Source: Nemertoderma westbladi | Lineage: Eukaryota > Xenacoelomorpha > Nemertodermatida > Nemertodermatidae | Assembly (NCBI GenBank): GCA_032718475.1 | Contig: JAUCBJ010000039.1 | Coordinates: forward strand, 1-45,526 | Direction of reading: 5' to 3' | Length of the DNA: 45,526 bases | Part shown: in pieces, positions 31,507 to 42,322 of the stretch | Layout of the letters: the number at the start of each line of letters is the position of its first letter | Numbering within the stretch: position 1 is the first letter of the stretch | Notes under the pieces: model-generated | Told to the model about the DNA's origin: nothing | Seen by the model: only the letters and a program-made list of their open reading frames with translations | Database searches by the model: none | Position numbers and translations under genes: made by a program

Positions 31507-31850
31507 TTTCATGGGTGGCTTTTAATATAATGCTATTTAATTATTTATTTAATACTAAATATTATTATTTATATATATACAGTATATAAGCTCATTGTTT
31601 ATACAATGATTAAGGTCTAGATTAACATTTAACAAAGGATGTTACCCCATTCATGAAAACAAGTTTTTTTGCTCTAATCATGTCTCAATGAATAAAATAT
31701 AAAAAATTAGAAAGTTTCATGGGTGGCTTTTAATATTACAACTATTATATTATTAAATTAATACTAAATATTATTATTTATATATATACAGTATATAAGC
31801 TCATTGTTTATACAATGATTAAGGTCTAGCGTAGATCAGCAGTTGTAAGA
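31507..31850. repeat. Tandem repeat with about 208-bp period
   Basis: TTTCATGGGTGGCTTTTAAT begins at 31507 and 31715. Each is followed by the same AT-rich segment ending ACAATGATTAAGGTCTAG. A partial, more diverged unit lies at about 30110-30240 on the other side of the solo LTR, which therefore inserted into this array. Confidence 0.8.
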
Positions 31851-33055
31851 TATGGACCAGTCCACAATCTTCATAAAAAATCCCATATTTTCGAACATTT
31901 TATCTATATTCTATGTATTTATTTAAGTTTTTTTATTAACCCCATTAATATAATTCCTTCACTGGTGGGTGGTCAGTAACATTGTATCAATAATCATTGT
32001 ACAATCATAATCATAATCAATCGCCTATAATTATATGCGATTCTATCAGCTTTAACGTTGGTTACAGGAGGGGACAGTTTATGGTTTTCTCTCCGATCTG
32101 AGGCTCTTCAAACCAACATATCTTCAAACGTTTTCGATGAATTTGTATAATTGTTTATGTGTGTTACAGCTGAATAATTACAGATTCTTTAAAAAAAATG
32201 TCAAGGTGTGCCACTAACCACAATTGCCGTTATTCAATTTTTGCCATTGGGGACAGTTTTAGTGGTGTAGTAGAAAATAAAATGTTCCAGGATCTCCTGT
32301 ATGCTAACTAATACATCTACAGACTATGATGTTTCCTAAAATTTAAAGACAAATTTTCGAGCTTTCATTTGGTATATAACATATTAACTTTTATTGACAT
32401 CAGATAGAAACTAGACCTCCTTATTTAACTGCTCCTATAGTCATTATTTTGTGAAAACATCACGTTTTCCGTGGTTTTTGACGATATCAAGCACAATTTA
32501 ATGCCATTTATTTACAGTAGCGTTTAGCAAACATGGTTTCCTAGATTCCTGATGAAAATGTCTACCTATAACATTTTATTTCATGAGATTTCATTCAGTA
32601 GAATGGAATTACACTCACTTTTTTGTAGGCCTACTGTATGTTTTGGTCACTTTTCTGTATATTGCTCCATACATTGTTTAAGGGCTACGGAACGCAGGAA
32701 CTTATACTACAAAATTCATCAAAATTGTTGATGTAGGCATACAGAATAATACATCAAAAGACAGCATTTAAAAGGCGATTTCAGAACTGTTATTGTTTCA
32801 CCGAGGTGCCAACTTATGTATGTGGGGGTAGCTACAAGCGTTTAAAAAAGTGTTTCCGGCGATATTGCACCAGTTACACCGCAGTTATTCTTCAACCTCA
32901 TAATGATTTGCTGGTACTTTGAGAAAGCTGGCCGTGCGAGGATTCCAAATATGTAACACAATCTGAAAAGGATGTTATATGAGCGTTCAACAGTGTTGCA
33001 TTTTTAATCATACTGTATGCCTAGTATTATTACCGGTACGTAGCTATTCATACCT
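31851..33055. other. AT-rich non-coding DNA
   Basis: I find no gene or element with clear ends here, apart from the dispersed repeat piece near 32775-32820 shared with 30030-30065. Confidence 0.6.
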
Positions 33056-33425
33056 AAACACGTTCGTGGGGCCCTCTCGCAGCACCAGACTCGGCTAACA
33101 CGCGAAAGCTGTATTCCGAGTACTTGCTTGCTCTACTATGTACATACTATACTTCAATGGCTTACCTACAGTACTTGTTCTATTTAAGCAATGATGTTCA
33201 TATAGGACACTCCTACCAATTTCCAGATGAATCTAATGATTTGTACTATAATTACAACTACTGTTCACCTACGTTTATGAAATTCCCCCCCCCCCCCCCC
33301 CCCCTCCCCCCTTTAGCAGCAGACAGAGGAACTATAAAAGTCTGCCTGTTCGTAGAATTTCCAATTAAACAATACTCATAGGAGACTCCCACCAAATTTC
33401 AGATCTAATGGTTGGTACTATAATT
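33056..33425. repeat. Degenerate unit preceding the 1.6-kb array
   Basis: It starts ACACGTTCGTGGGGCCCTCT, a diverged form of the array unit start. It contains a poly-C run (33285-33311) as the array units do. An internal repeat (ACTATAATTAC at about 33246 and 33416) precedes the junction with the first full unit. Confidence 0.6.
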
Positions 33426-34975
33426 ACACGTTCGTGGGGCCTTCGCGCAGCACGAGGCCCAGTTATTAGATACAAATTAAAATTGAGCGACTGTATCACA
33501 AAATCAGGTTTTGAGAAATTTACCCACACCACCAATCAATCAAAGAAAGGGGGACAGTACGTGTTCACCCCCTTTAATCCCCCCCCCCCCCCCCCCAACC
33601 TTCCCAACCACCAATACATAACCGGGACATCTACCACCCACGGAAGGGTAGCACGAACTTATTTCCAATCGCACGTTAAATATGCAAAGCCAGGTGGTTT
33701 ATAGGAATATAATAAACGCAGTACTCGTTTTCATTATAAGCCTCTTTGCGTTCGTCCTGTTTTGTATTTAAATATATTTCTTAAACGCAGGCTGACGATA
33801 TTTATAATAATAATAACTAGGGATGCGATCAATATGTGAAGCCAGGTGGTTTATATAATAATTTAGTCAACGAGGTACTCGTCTTCATTATATGCCTCGT
33901 TGCGCTCGTCGCTTGTCCTGTTTTGTCATAAAATATTTTTCCTAAACGCAGACTGACGATCTTTATACAGTTATAACTATGCGAAGTTTCGAAACTGTGC
34001 GATACATCTATGTGGAGATGTGTGATATGTGGAGATGTGTGATACAACGCCAACGCATCTTATGCCGATGTAGTAATATGGGTATTGAAATAATATTAAA
34101 TCAATGTACACTCTTAAAGCTGCAGCGAAAAAATGTAGCTAATTTCCTAGGTTACATATAAAATAATAATATTATTTTTAAGAACATTAATTTTACTACT
34201 TTGCAAAAATTCAATTAAAAAATAACCAGACATATACATTGTGGAATAAACTATTTCAGATAAGCCTACACAACAGCCATGCCATGGATGGTATTTATGT
34301 TATTATATCTGTCATTTACCTGAGATAGCAATACAACACTTATAGTAGAGTCAATACAGGAAGGATGTTGGGATGTTGGAATGCTGCCTGGGCTGGAATA
34401 GCAATACTGGTTGCCTATTACAATTTCTCTCTGGTTAGTCTACAGCCACAACTCCAAGCTAGCTCCACACCAGCAGAGACATGACCAATAATCATTCCCA
34501 GCAACTAGCTGCTGCCTTACACACACATCCTTCCATCTTACCAGCATGTTAGCCAATAAATGAGCAGTATTTAATGAGAATCAATTTTTTATGACGTTTT
34601 AATTACTTTAGATCAATTAAAGACACAATTAATAAAGCAAATCACTTGAACTAATTAAAAACTATAATAGAATGGGGTATGTGGATTACATCTGTATAAT
34701 TTTTAATTATAATTATTTAAATCTTATACTGTAAAACAATTAATTTCCTTTAAAAGGCAGGTTGAAAATGGTGTTTTTACCGTAATAACTTAATTAACTA
34801 ATTAACTGCTATTATCTTAGCTTCTCGAAGGCCACAAGGAAATTCTACTTGGAAAATTTCTAAACTTTTGCCAAACAACATGTGTACCAAGTTTGGATAG
34901 ATTTCATCAAAGATTGGCCGAGTTATTAACGTTTAAAATTGAACACTGCAAAAAAAGCGACAGAACGACAGAACG
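33426..34975. repeat. 1.6-kb tandem unit 1
   Basis: The unit starts ACACGTTCGTGGGGCCTTCG and ends about GTTTAAAATTGAACACTGC plus a short GACAGAAC repeat. It carries a poly-C run (33579-33596) and two internal near-copies of a GTGGTTTATA...CGCAG segment. Small ORFs are not conserved in frame between units, so I treat it as non-coding. The start can fold as GGGCC...GGCCC. Confidence 0.9.
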
Positions 34976-36587
34976 ACACGTTCGTGGGGCCTTCGCGCAG
35001 CACGAGGCCCAGTTATTAGATACAAATTAAAATTGAGCGACTGTATCACAAAATCAGGTTTTGAGAAATTTACCCACACCACCAATCAATCAAAGAAAGG
35101 GGGACAGTACGTGTTCACCCCTTTTAATCTCCCCCCCCCCCCCCCCCCACCCTTCCCAACCACCAATACATAACCGCGACATCTACCACCCACGGAAGGG
35201 TAGCACGAACTTATTTCCAATCGCACGTTAAATATGCAAAGCCAGGTGGTTTATAGGAATATAATAAACGCAGTACTCGTTTTCATTATAAGCCTCTTTG
35301 CGTTCGTCCTGTTTTGTATTTAAATATATTTCTTAAACGCAGGCTAGGACGATCTTTATAATAATAATAACTAGGGATGCGATCAATATGTGAAGCCAGG
35401 TGGTTTATATAATAATTTAGTCAACGCAGTACTCGTCTTCATTATATGCCTCGTTGCGCTCGTCGCTTGTCCTGTTTTGTCATAAAATATTTTTCCTAAA
35501 CGCAGACTGACGATCTTTATACAGTTATAACTATGCGAAGTTTCGAAACTGTGCGAGTAACTGTTGATACATCTATGTGGAGATGTGTGATATGTGGAGA
35601 TGTGTGATACAACGCCAACGCATCTTATGCCGATGTAGTAATATGGGTATTGAAATAATATTAAATCAATGTACACTCTTAAAGCTGCAGCGAAAAAATG
35701 TAGCTAATTTCCTAGGTTACATATAAAATAATAATATTATTTTTAAGAACATTAATTTTACTACTTTGCAAAAATTCAATTAAAAAATAACCAGACATAT
35801 ACATTGTGGAATAAACTATTTCAGAAGCCTACAACAGCCATGCCATGGATGGTATTTATGTTATTATATCTGTCATTTACCTGAGATAGCAATACAACAC
35901 TTATAGTAGAGTCAATGTTGGGATGTTGGATTTAAAGAATGCTGTCTGGGCTGGAATAGCAATACTGGTTGCCTATTACTATTCCTCTCTGGTTAGTCTA
36001 CAGCCACAACTCCCAGCTAGCTCCACACCAGCAGAGACTTGACCAATAATCATTCCCAGCAACTGGCTGCCTTAACACACATCCTTCCATCTATGTACCA
36101 GCATGTTGGCCAATAAATGAGCAGTATTTAATGAGAATCAATTTTTTACGCCGTTTTAATTACTTTAGATCAATTAAAGACACAATTATTAAAGCAAATC
36201 ACTTGAACTAATTAAAAACTATAATAGAATGGCGTATGTGGATTACATCTGTATAATTTTTAAGTATAATTATTTAAATCTTATACTGTAAAACAATTAA
36301 TTTCCTTTAAAAGGCAGGTTGAAAATGGTGTTTTTACCGTAATCAACTTAATTAACTAATTAACTGCTATTATCTTAGCTTCTCGAAGGCCACACGGAAA
36401 TTCTACTTGGAAAATTTCTAAACTTTTGCCAAACAACATGTGTACCAAGTTTGGATAGATTTCATCAAAGATTGGCCGAGTTATTAACGTTTAAAATTGA
36501 GACGCGACAGAACGACAGAACGGACAGGTTGATTAATGGTACCACTACGCTAAGGCTCACTCACTTCGTGGCTCGCCCCACAGAACG
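34976..36587. repeat. 1.6-kb tandem unit 2
   Basis: It is nearly identical to unit 1 and head-to-tail with it (start 1550 bp after the first). Its end carries an extra piece at about 36530-36580 with CGCTAAGGCTC and CTTCGTGGCTCGCCCCAC, which matches the end of the fold-back element at 16101. Poly-C at 35131-35148. Confidence 0.9.
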
Positions 36588-37215
36588 ACACGTTCGTGGG
36601 GCCTTCGCGCAGCACGAGGCCCAGTTATGAGATACAAATTAAAATTGAGCGACTGTATCACAAAATCAGGTTTTGAGAAATTTACCCACACCACCAATCA
36701 ATCAAAGAAAGGGGGACAGTACGTGTTCACCCCTTTTAATCCCCCCCCCCCCCCCCACCCTTCCCAACCACCAATACATAACCGCGACATCTACCACCCA
36801 CGGAAGGGTAGCACGAACTTATTTCCAATCGCACGTTCAATATGCAAAGCCAGGTGGTTTATAGGAATATAATAAACGCAGTACTCGTATTCATTATAAG
36901 CCTCGTTGCGTTCGTCCTGTTTTGTATTTAAATATATTTCTTAAACGCAGGCTAGGACGTTCTTTATAATAATAATAACTAGGGATGCGATCAATATGTG
37001 AAGCCAGGTGGTTTATATAATAATTTAGTCAACGCAGTACTCGTCTTCATTATATGCCTCGTTGCCCTCGTCGCTTGTCCTGTTTTGTTATAAAATATTT
37101 TTCCTAAACGCAGACTGACGATCTTTATACAGTTATAACTATGCGAAGTTTCGAAACTGTGCGAGTAACTGTTGATACATCTATGTGGATATGTGTGATA
37201 TGTGGAGATGTGTAG
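36588..37215. repeat. 1.6-kb tandem unit 3, truncated
   Basis: The first 630 bp of the unit, ending within GTGGAGATGTGT. Poly-C at 36741-36756. Beyond it the sequence is unrelated. Confidence 0.9.
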
Positions 37216-37649
37216 TATGCCGGGCCGGGTACCGTAGTACAGTACCGGTCAGTACCGGTACCATACTGTACTACAGGTAGGTAGTACATTATATATATAC
37301 CACACTACTTCCTTCCTAACAAACCACTTAACAAATAATGCTAATAATAATCACAGCTAATAAGTTTGAGTCTAATATACATCCCATCTTCCACCTAAAA
37401 AAAACTATGAGAAAATTTTGTAAAAGCCTTTGCTGAATTGCCCCGTTATTTTTCTTATTTTTCCATTAAAATACTCTGTAGTTGATTTAATAGGCGTAAG
37501 AGACCGTATTATTGCTGTATCGGTGTTTTTTTTAGAGGATCTAAGAGCTATTTCCTCCGTATGTGTACTGTGGAAGGCATAGTTGATGATTCTATGGCAA
37601 TTCTGTGATGCAAAAGGGGCTAGATACTCTTGAACAGTAGTTACTATGA
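37216..37649. other. Non-coding stretch with an imperfect palindrome
   Basis: At about 37230-37285, GTAGTACAGTACCGGT pairs with a downstream ACCGGTACC...CTGTACTAC. No gene is seen. The palindrome lies at the truncation point of the tandem array. Confidence 0.5.
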
Positions 37650-37942
37650 CGACGGTTAACAGCTGATATTCATATGTGTCGATTTTCTTTGTTCTACGGC
37701 ATCTCTCAGTTCAGTCAACCAATCAGAGCGTTTTTACTGTTCTTGTGCAGAAATTTCCTAGAAATCACGCAATGCTTTATGGGCAGTGTTATCATTCTGT
37801 CCTGAGCCAGGAAGAACGGCTTTGGAATATTTTGTGCTGTTCTGCTTTTAGCCTAACACTAGTAGGCTTAATTATAAGGACATATATCCGTTATCTGCAT
37901 GTACCATACACACTGGGTAACTCAATGGTTAACAACTTACTC
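37650..37942 (+). repeat. Diverged BEL LTR fragment, inverted, cut by BEL-2
   Basis: It is similar to the solo LTR in the same orientation over the CAGCTGAT, CCAATCAGAGCG (37719-37730), CACGCAATGC and TTTGGAAT blocks, but clearly diverged. It stops at the edge of the BEL-2 LTR. BEL-2 seems to have inserted into an older LTR of the same family in opposite orientation. The left limit is unclear. Confidence 0.6.
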
Positions 37943-39171
37943 TGTTCGCGCTTTTGAAGACCTTTAGCAGTTTAACCTGCCAAAATTTATATGTCTTTTA
38001 GTTAATTAACACACCTTTAGCATACGACAATATTTTATGCTAATAAACAAAACATTAGCCGAAGCCAGCCCATGCGCGATCATTCACCCGATGGATCTAC
38101 ACCCGGGAGGCTGAATTCGGATGCTTAGATTTTATTATTGCAGTGTAAGGTTGCAGTGTAAACCTATTGTATTATTCGATAGATCACTAATATGTAATTT
38201 CTGACAGATATTATTAACTTTCGGGAAATATTAACAGTTCCTTTAGGACGTGGCGCTCTATCTATTTAAACAGAGCTAGGACTTATACTAAACGCAACGA
38301 TAAGGCTTATGATTAAAGTATAAGTCGCATTCTTTAGGAAATGCTTTGTTACCAGTCACATCACACTCACAATCATGCACACTATTCTGCCGACCGTCAG
38401 TATATTTGATCACACATAAAGAGAACAGCAATTGACTCAGGTAGTGTCTACTAAATAACATTAGATTCAATACACACCACATTGATATAAATCGCAATTG
38501 TTATATATAGCCCGCCTCTCTAACCTGTAGTGTATCAAGAAAATTGGGAATTTGGGTGATTTATCCGTATTCTCCAAAGAGCAATATTTCCATCAACAAA
38601 TAGATACAATTAATAACTGACGGTAAATAGCAGTACAAACAATATGATTAGTGCAGTTAAATTAAGTGAGGTAACACCGCCGGTAACAGTTATACTTTCT
38701 ATAATCTAAGCAGTTTTACTAGAGTTCTTAGAGCCGGTGTTTCTGGCTTAGACAGCAATAACAACAAAGTATCAAGTAAAAACAGTAAGACTGAACACTC
38801 TCCTTATGATCGGCCGAAAAGCTACACGTCGACAGGAAAAAACGCTCTGATTGGCTCAAGCCAAACAAAGAACCATGCATCCAATGGCTGTTTCCATGTC
38901 AGCAACCAGCTGTTAGATGTCGTAATATGAATCATCACGGCTAAGCTGTGAAAGGTATTTGGTGCATTGCAGGTTTTTTGCCTTACCATGTCCGCTAAAA
39001 CACGTATATAGCAGAATGACTTTTATGTCCGTTAAAACACCTGTAACGGTACCTTGCGGGCGAGGGGAATATATATACAGTTAGAGAACCTTTTTAGAGT
39101 ATTCCAGCGCCTGGGGGGAAACTGGATTGCGAAGCAAAAGGGGCCAGTTATATCCCACAGAAGCTTTTACA
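37943..39171 (-). repeat. BEL-2 3' LTR
   Basis: A 1229-bp TG...CA LTR, alignable to the BEL-1 LTR but visibly diverged, so a different subfamily. The CCAAT box (38843-38854) is intact, the TATA-like box reads CACACATAAA, and the U3 repeats are reduced. Close to its U3 start (39137-39151) it has GCAAAAGGGGCCAG, shared with the inverted fragment near 37611. Confidence 0.9.
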
Positions 39172-39249
39172 CCGCTCCCAGAAAATGGGATTTAAGTCTA
39201 TAAAATATACAAAATCACAGTTTCTAAAATATAAAAATACTCTAAACAG

Positions 39250-40701
39250 TTAGTCTTTCTTGCGCGGACGGCGTTTACGCAGTTTTTTAAAGCTAGCAAG
39301 AGTCCTTTTCTCTTTGGGGCGAGCCACTTTACGAGGAGGGCTATAACTCCTGGGTGAAGGGTGCAATATGATTGCATCAGAAGGTATGGGATTGCGATCG
39401 GTATATCCGCCGGTCGAAGTACCGGGTTGATTGACATCAACGTCCGGGGAGAGGGGTCTAACGGCTTTGAGAGCTCGTTTCAAGACAGCCGCTCTTACGG
39501 GTCCTTTACGAGTGGTCTGAACGAGGGCCGTGGGTGGACCATAGGCAGTTAGAAACTTCCTTGGTTTAATGGTTCTTTCCAACTCGCGTTCGCGGGCTCG
39601 GTATTCGTAAGGCCGTCGATATACTTCCTGTAACTCGGGGTGTGAGTTGACAAACAATTCTCCATAGTCCGGATCCTGACGGATATGATTGATTAAGTTA
39701 TAGGAATGAAGGTCGCTAGGATTAACACTCCTGAGAAATTTGCGTACGAATTTGGTTGAAATACATTCTCCGACGCGCTTCAGTAGCTCGTAACTTGATA
39801 TGCGTGATTTCTGTTCAACCGAAGCGAATAGATAAGGATGTAACGCATAAACTCTTTCGTAAGCGCGTCCGGGATAATAGCGATGGCGCGAATCACAATA
39901 TAAATCAGTGTTCGCTTCCCAAGCTCTGATGTAACGTAGTGTGATCATTTCATCTACGCTCTCTAAATCATGATTAAAGGGACAATCAAAGCTGGCGTGT
40001 CCTTTTTTTTTTTGACAATGATGGCATTGAGTCATAAATTGAGGGCAAACCGCAAAAATGTGCAAATTATTAAATCTGCAATACGCGCAATAAATTTCCA
40101 TCGCCGGTTGTTCGGGGAAATAGGAACAGCGGACGTTTGTGTCCATGGGCGTAACATGGTCTCTCGATGCGCATAACCGACAACGTTGCCGAGAAACATA
40201 GTTGGCATGGCGATAATCGTACGCAGTGAGACACTGTGGACCTTGATACCATTCCAGGATGTAATCGTTGTCGCTGTTCCGAGCGCGATAGGCTGAATCT
40301 CCTCAGATTCTAGGCATATTGGTTCGTCTTCCCAGTCTGTTACGAATAGAATTTTCGTGATCTATTCTCGATTTATCGTTACGACGCCGCTGGGTATGAT
40401 ATTTAAATAGAACCATTTCCCTTTCGGTGTCTACATCATCCGTATCATGTAAATCGATAGGATGGCCGGTAGTTAGGAGGTCCATATACGTATTATTACG
40501 ATGCGTATAGCGAGCGGTGAATTTTCGATAGTCCAATTCACGCGTAAGTTGCTCTTGGGACGTCGGCGGTTCGATATAACGACCATCGTCCTCCGTAATG
40601 GTTGGATCGGTTTCACCGCGTATCAAGCTATCCACAAATGCTTGTAAAGGTAGAGTATATCGCTCCCTGATACCAAGATCATCTTCTATCAACTCCGTCA
40701 T
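39250..40701 (-). pseudogene. BEL-2 accessory ORF (env position), one stop
   Basis: One frame of 484 codons runs from ATG 40701 to TAA 39250-39252, interrupted only by TGA at 40303-40305. N-terminal part (to about residue 125) as in BEL-1. The middle is Cys-rich: CRLC, CAYC, CHHC, and later HASFDC and CDSRH; the spacing suggests two or more zinc-binding modules. Then a helical part (LLKRVGECISTKFVRKFLRS). The C-terminal 110 residues match BEL-1, with a Ser/Pro-rich stretch and the basic tail KKLRKRRPRKKD. There is no signal peptide or membrane segment. The zinc modules and basic tail suggest nucleic-acid binding; the family is not recognised. Of the two copies it is the better preserved. Confidence 0.8.
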
Positions 40702-41512
40702 ATTTGCTATCTGAGTTTGTTAATATCGAAATGAGTTTATGTTTAGGCGAGCGGACGTCGCTGCCTACCTCTCTTTGCCCCCGGACAGTGGGATCCTCAG
40801 CGCCGATGTACCGTTGTCGCGGTGTTTACGCCAACATGTAGCAACATTACGACAACGATAACCGGCACAAGTCACTCCACTGTCCGTCCCAAAGGCTTGA
40901 ATCCACTTTAGGTTCTTTCTATAGGAGAGTTGGGTTACTTTCACAATTGCGACTAGCTACTGTAAACACACCTTAGCAGTAACATTCACCTACAAACGCA
41001 CAAATTCCACACAACTGTCACCAATTGTACACATACAGGCCATTTGTCCGTTAGTCAGTGCCTTCCAGAATGTCACGTTATTACTGTGTATCCTTGGATA
41101 CTAACAGTGTGCTATATTCTCTATGCTATGCAATGGGACAAGCTTTCTATTGTTCTTTTAACTTGCTTCTAATTCTAGCGTGGGTGTTGCTATGGTGACA
41201 TTATGGAAAGCTAGCGGTAGAATTAGGGCAATTCTCATGCATACAGATCTGGGATGTTATTTAATAGTAATTCTTTAATTGTCAATATCCTCTTTATGCA
41301 TGATTTTATAAATTTTATCGGCTATTGACTATATGTTGGAGATTCTCACACTCTAGTACACTCAATATGAATCTCCGCTCCCATGATCTATTAATTACTG
41401 GCATTTTGGGAATGTTATAAATTGTACAAAATGACAATTTATGAAATTCATTTGAATATGAATTTAAATTTATTCCCTTGAATTTTATTATTTGATGTTA
41501 AATTGACACAAA

Positions 41513-41645
41513 TTTTATTCCAGAGCATATCTGGGGACTTAGGATCCTTAATTCTATAAAATAGTCCTTCTAAGAATATCGGTAAATACTGCGATATCTT
41601 AATTGACTAGAAATTTTAAAGGATCGGGATTTTACAGATTTTAAT
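41513..41645 (-). other. Hairpin module, first copy in BEL-2
   Basis: CCAGA-GCATA-TCTGG at 41520-41534, followed by TATCGGTAAATACTGCGATATC. Same module as in BEL-1. Confidence 0.65.
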
Positions 41646-41675
41646 AAATATTAAATTAATATTTAGGATGGGCAC

Positions 41676-41810
41676 CGATTTATTCCAGAACTTGTCTGGG
41701 GACGTTAACCACTGATTCTAGAATTTGTCTTTCAAGTATATCGGTGGGTGCCACGATATCTTAATCGACTAGAATTACAGATGGTCAAAAGTTTAACAGA
41801 TTTATTTGCG
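41676..41810 (-). other. Hairpin module, second copy in BEL-2
   Basis: CCAGA-ACTTG-TCTGG at 41685-41699, followed by TATATCGGTGGGTGCC and GATATCTT. Only about 30 bp separate it from the first module, so the pair is tandem in the original element. Confidence 0.65.
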
Positions 41811-42322
41811 ATTTACGCTACTGTTAGAGGGACATCACGCTACTATATGTATTATTTGTTACAAGGTAGAAGAGCAATATCGCACGAAGCAATGTCAGTG
41901 TGAAGAGGCAAGTCGTTTCCAAGGTCTACCCAGAGCTTGGTTTAGCCGAGACACGAGGATCTGAACTTTGCATTCCTAATACTCTGCCTACCAATAATAC
42001 TTAAATATAGTAGTGGCTTTATTGTACTTTAATAAGTACTGACATGTCATCTTACTATAGTCTCGCATTTATAATATAATACGGACAGTAAGGAAAGAGA
42101 AAAATAATTATTTCTTGCCGTCGCACTAAATATATTGTAAGTAATTAAGTACGTAATAAACACTAATATATTGCACTAATTTACTAAATAATCCCTAAAA
42201 TAACATTCTACCAAATAAAATTAAAGAAAACGATTATAATAATATTACATAATAATACATACATAAATATAAAATAAAAACAAATATAAAATGATATAGT
42301 CACACACCCACTCCATATGTTA

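Larger units (their letters stand above)
40702..42322 (-). other. BEL-2 spacer
   Basis: The uninterrupted counterpart of the BEL-1 spacer. Empty sites for LINE-1 (about 40808), LINE-2 (about 41083-41092) and the fold-back element (about 41640) are all visible. It contains two hairpin modules and no gene. Confidence 0.85.

Noticed and set aside
33124-33704. Small ORFs spanning poly-C (Pro-rich) in the array
   Set aside because: Frames differ between units and depend on the poly-C length.
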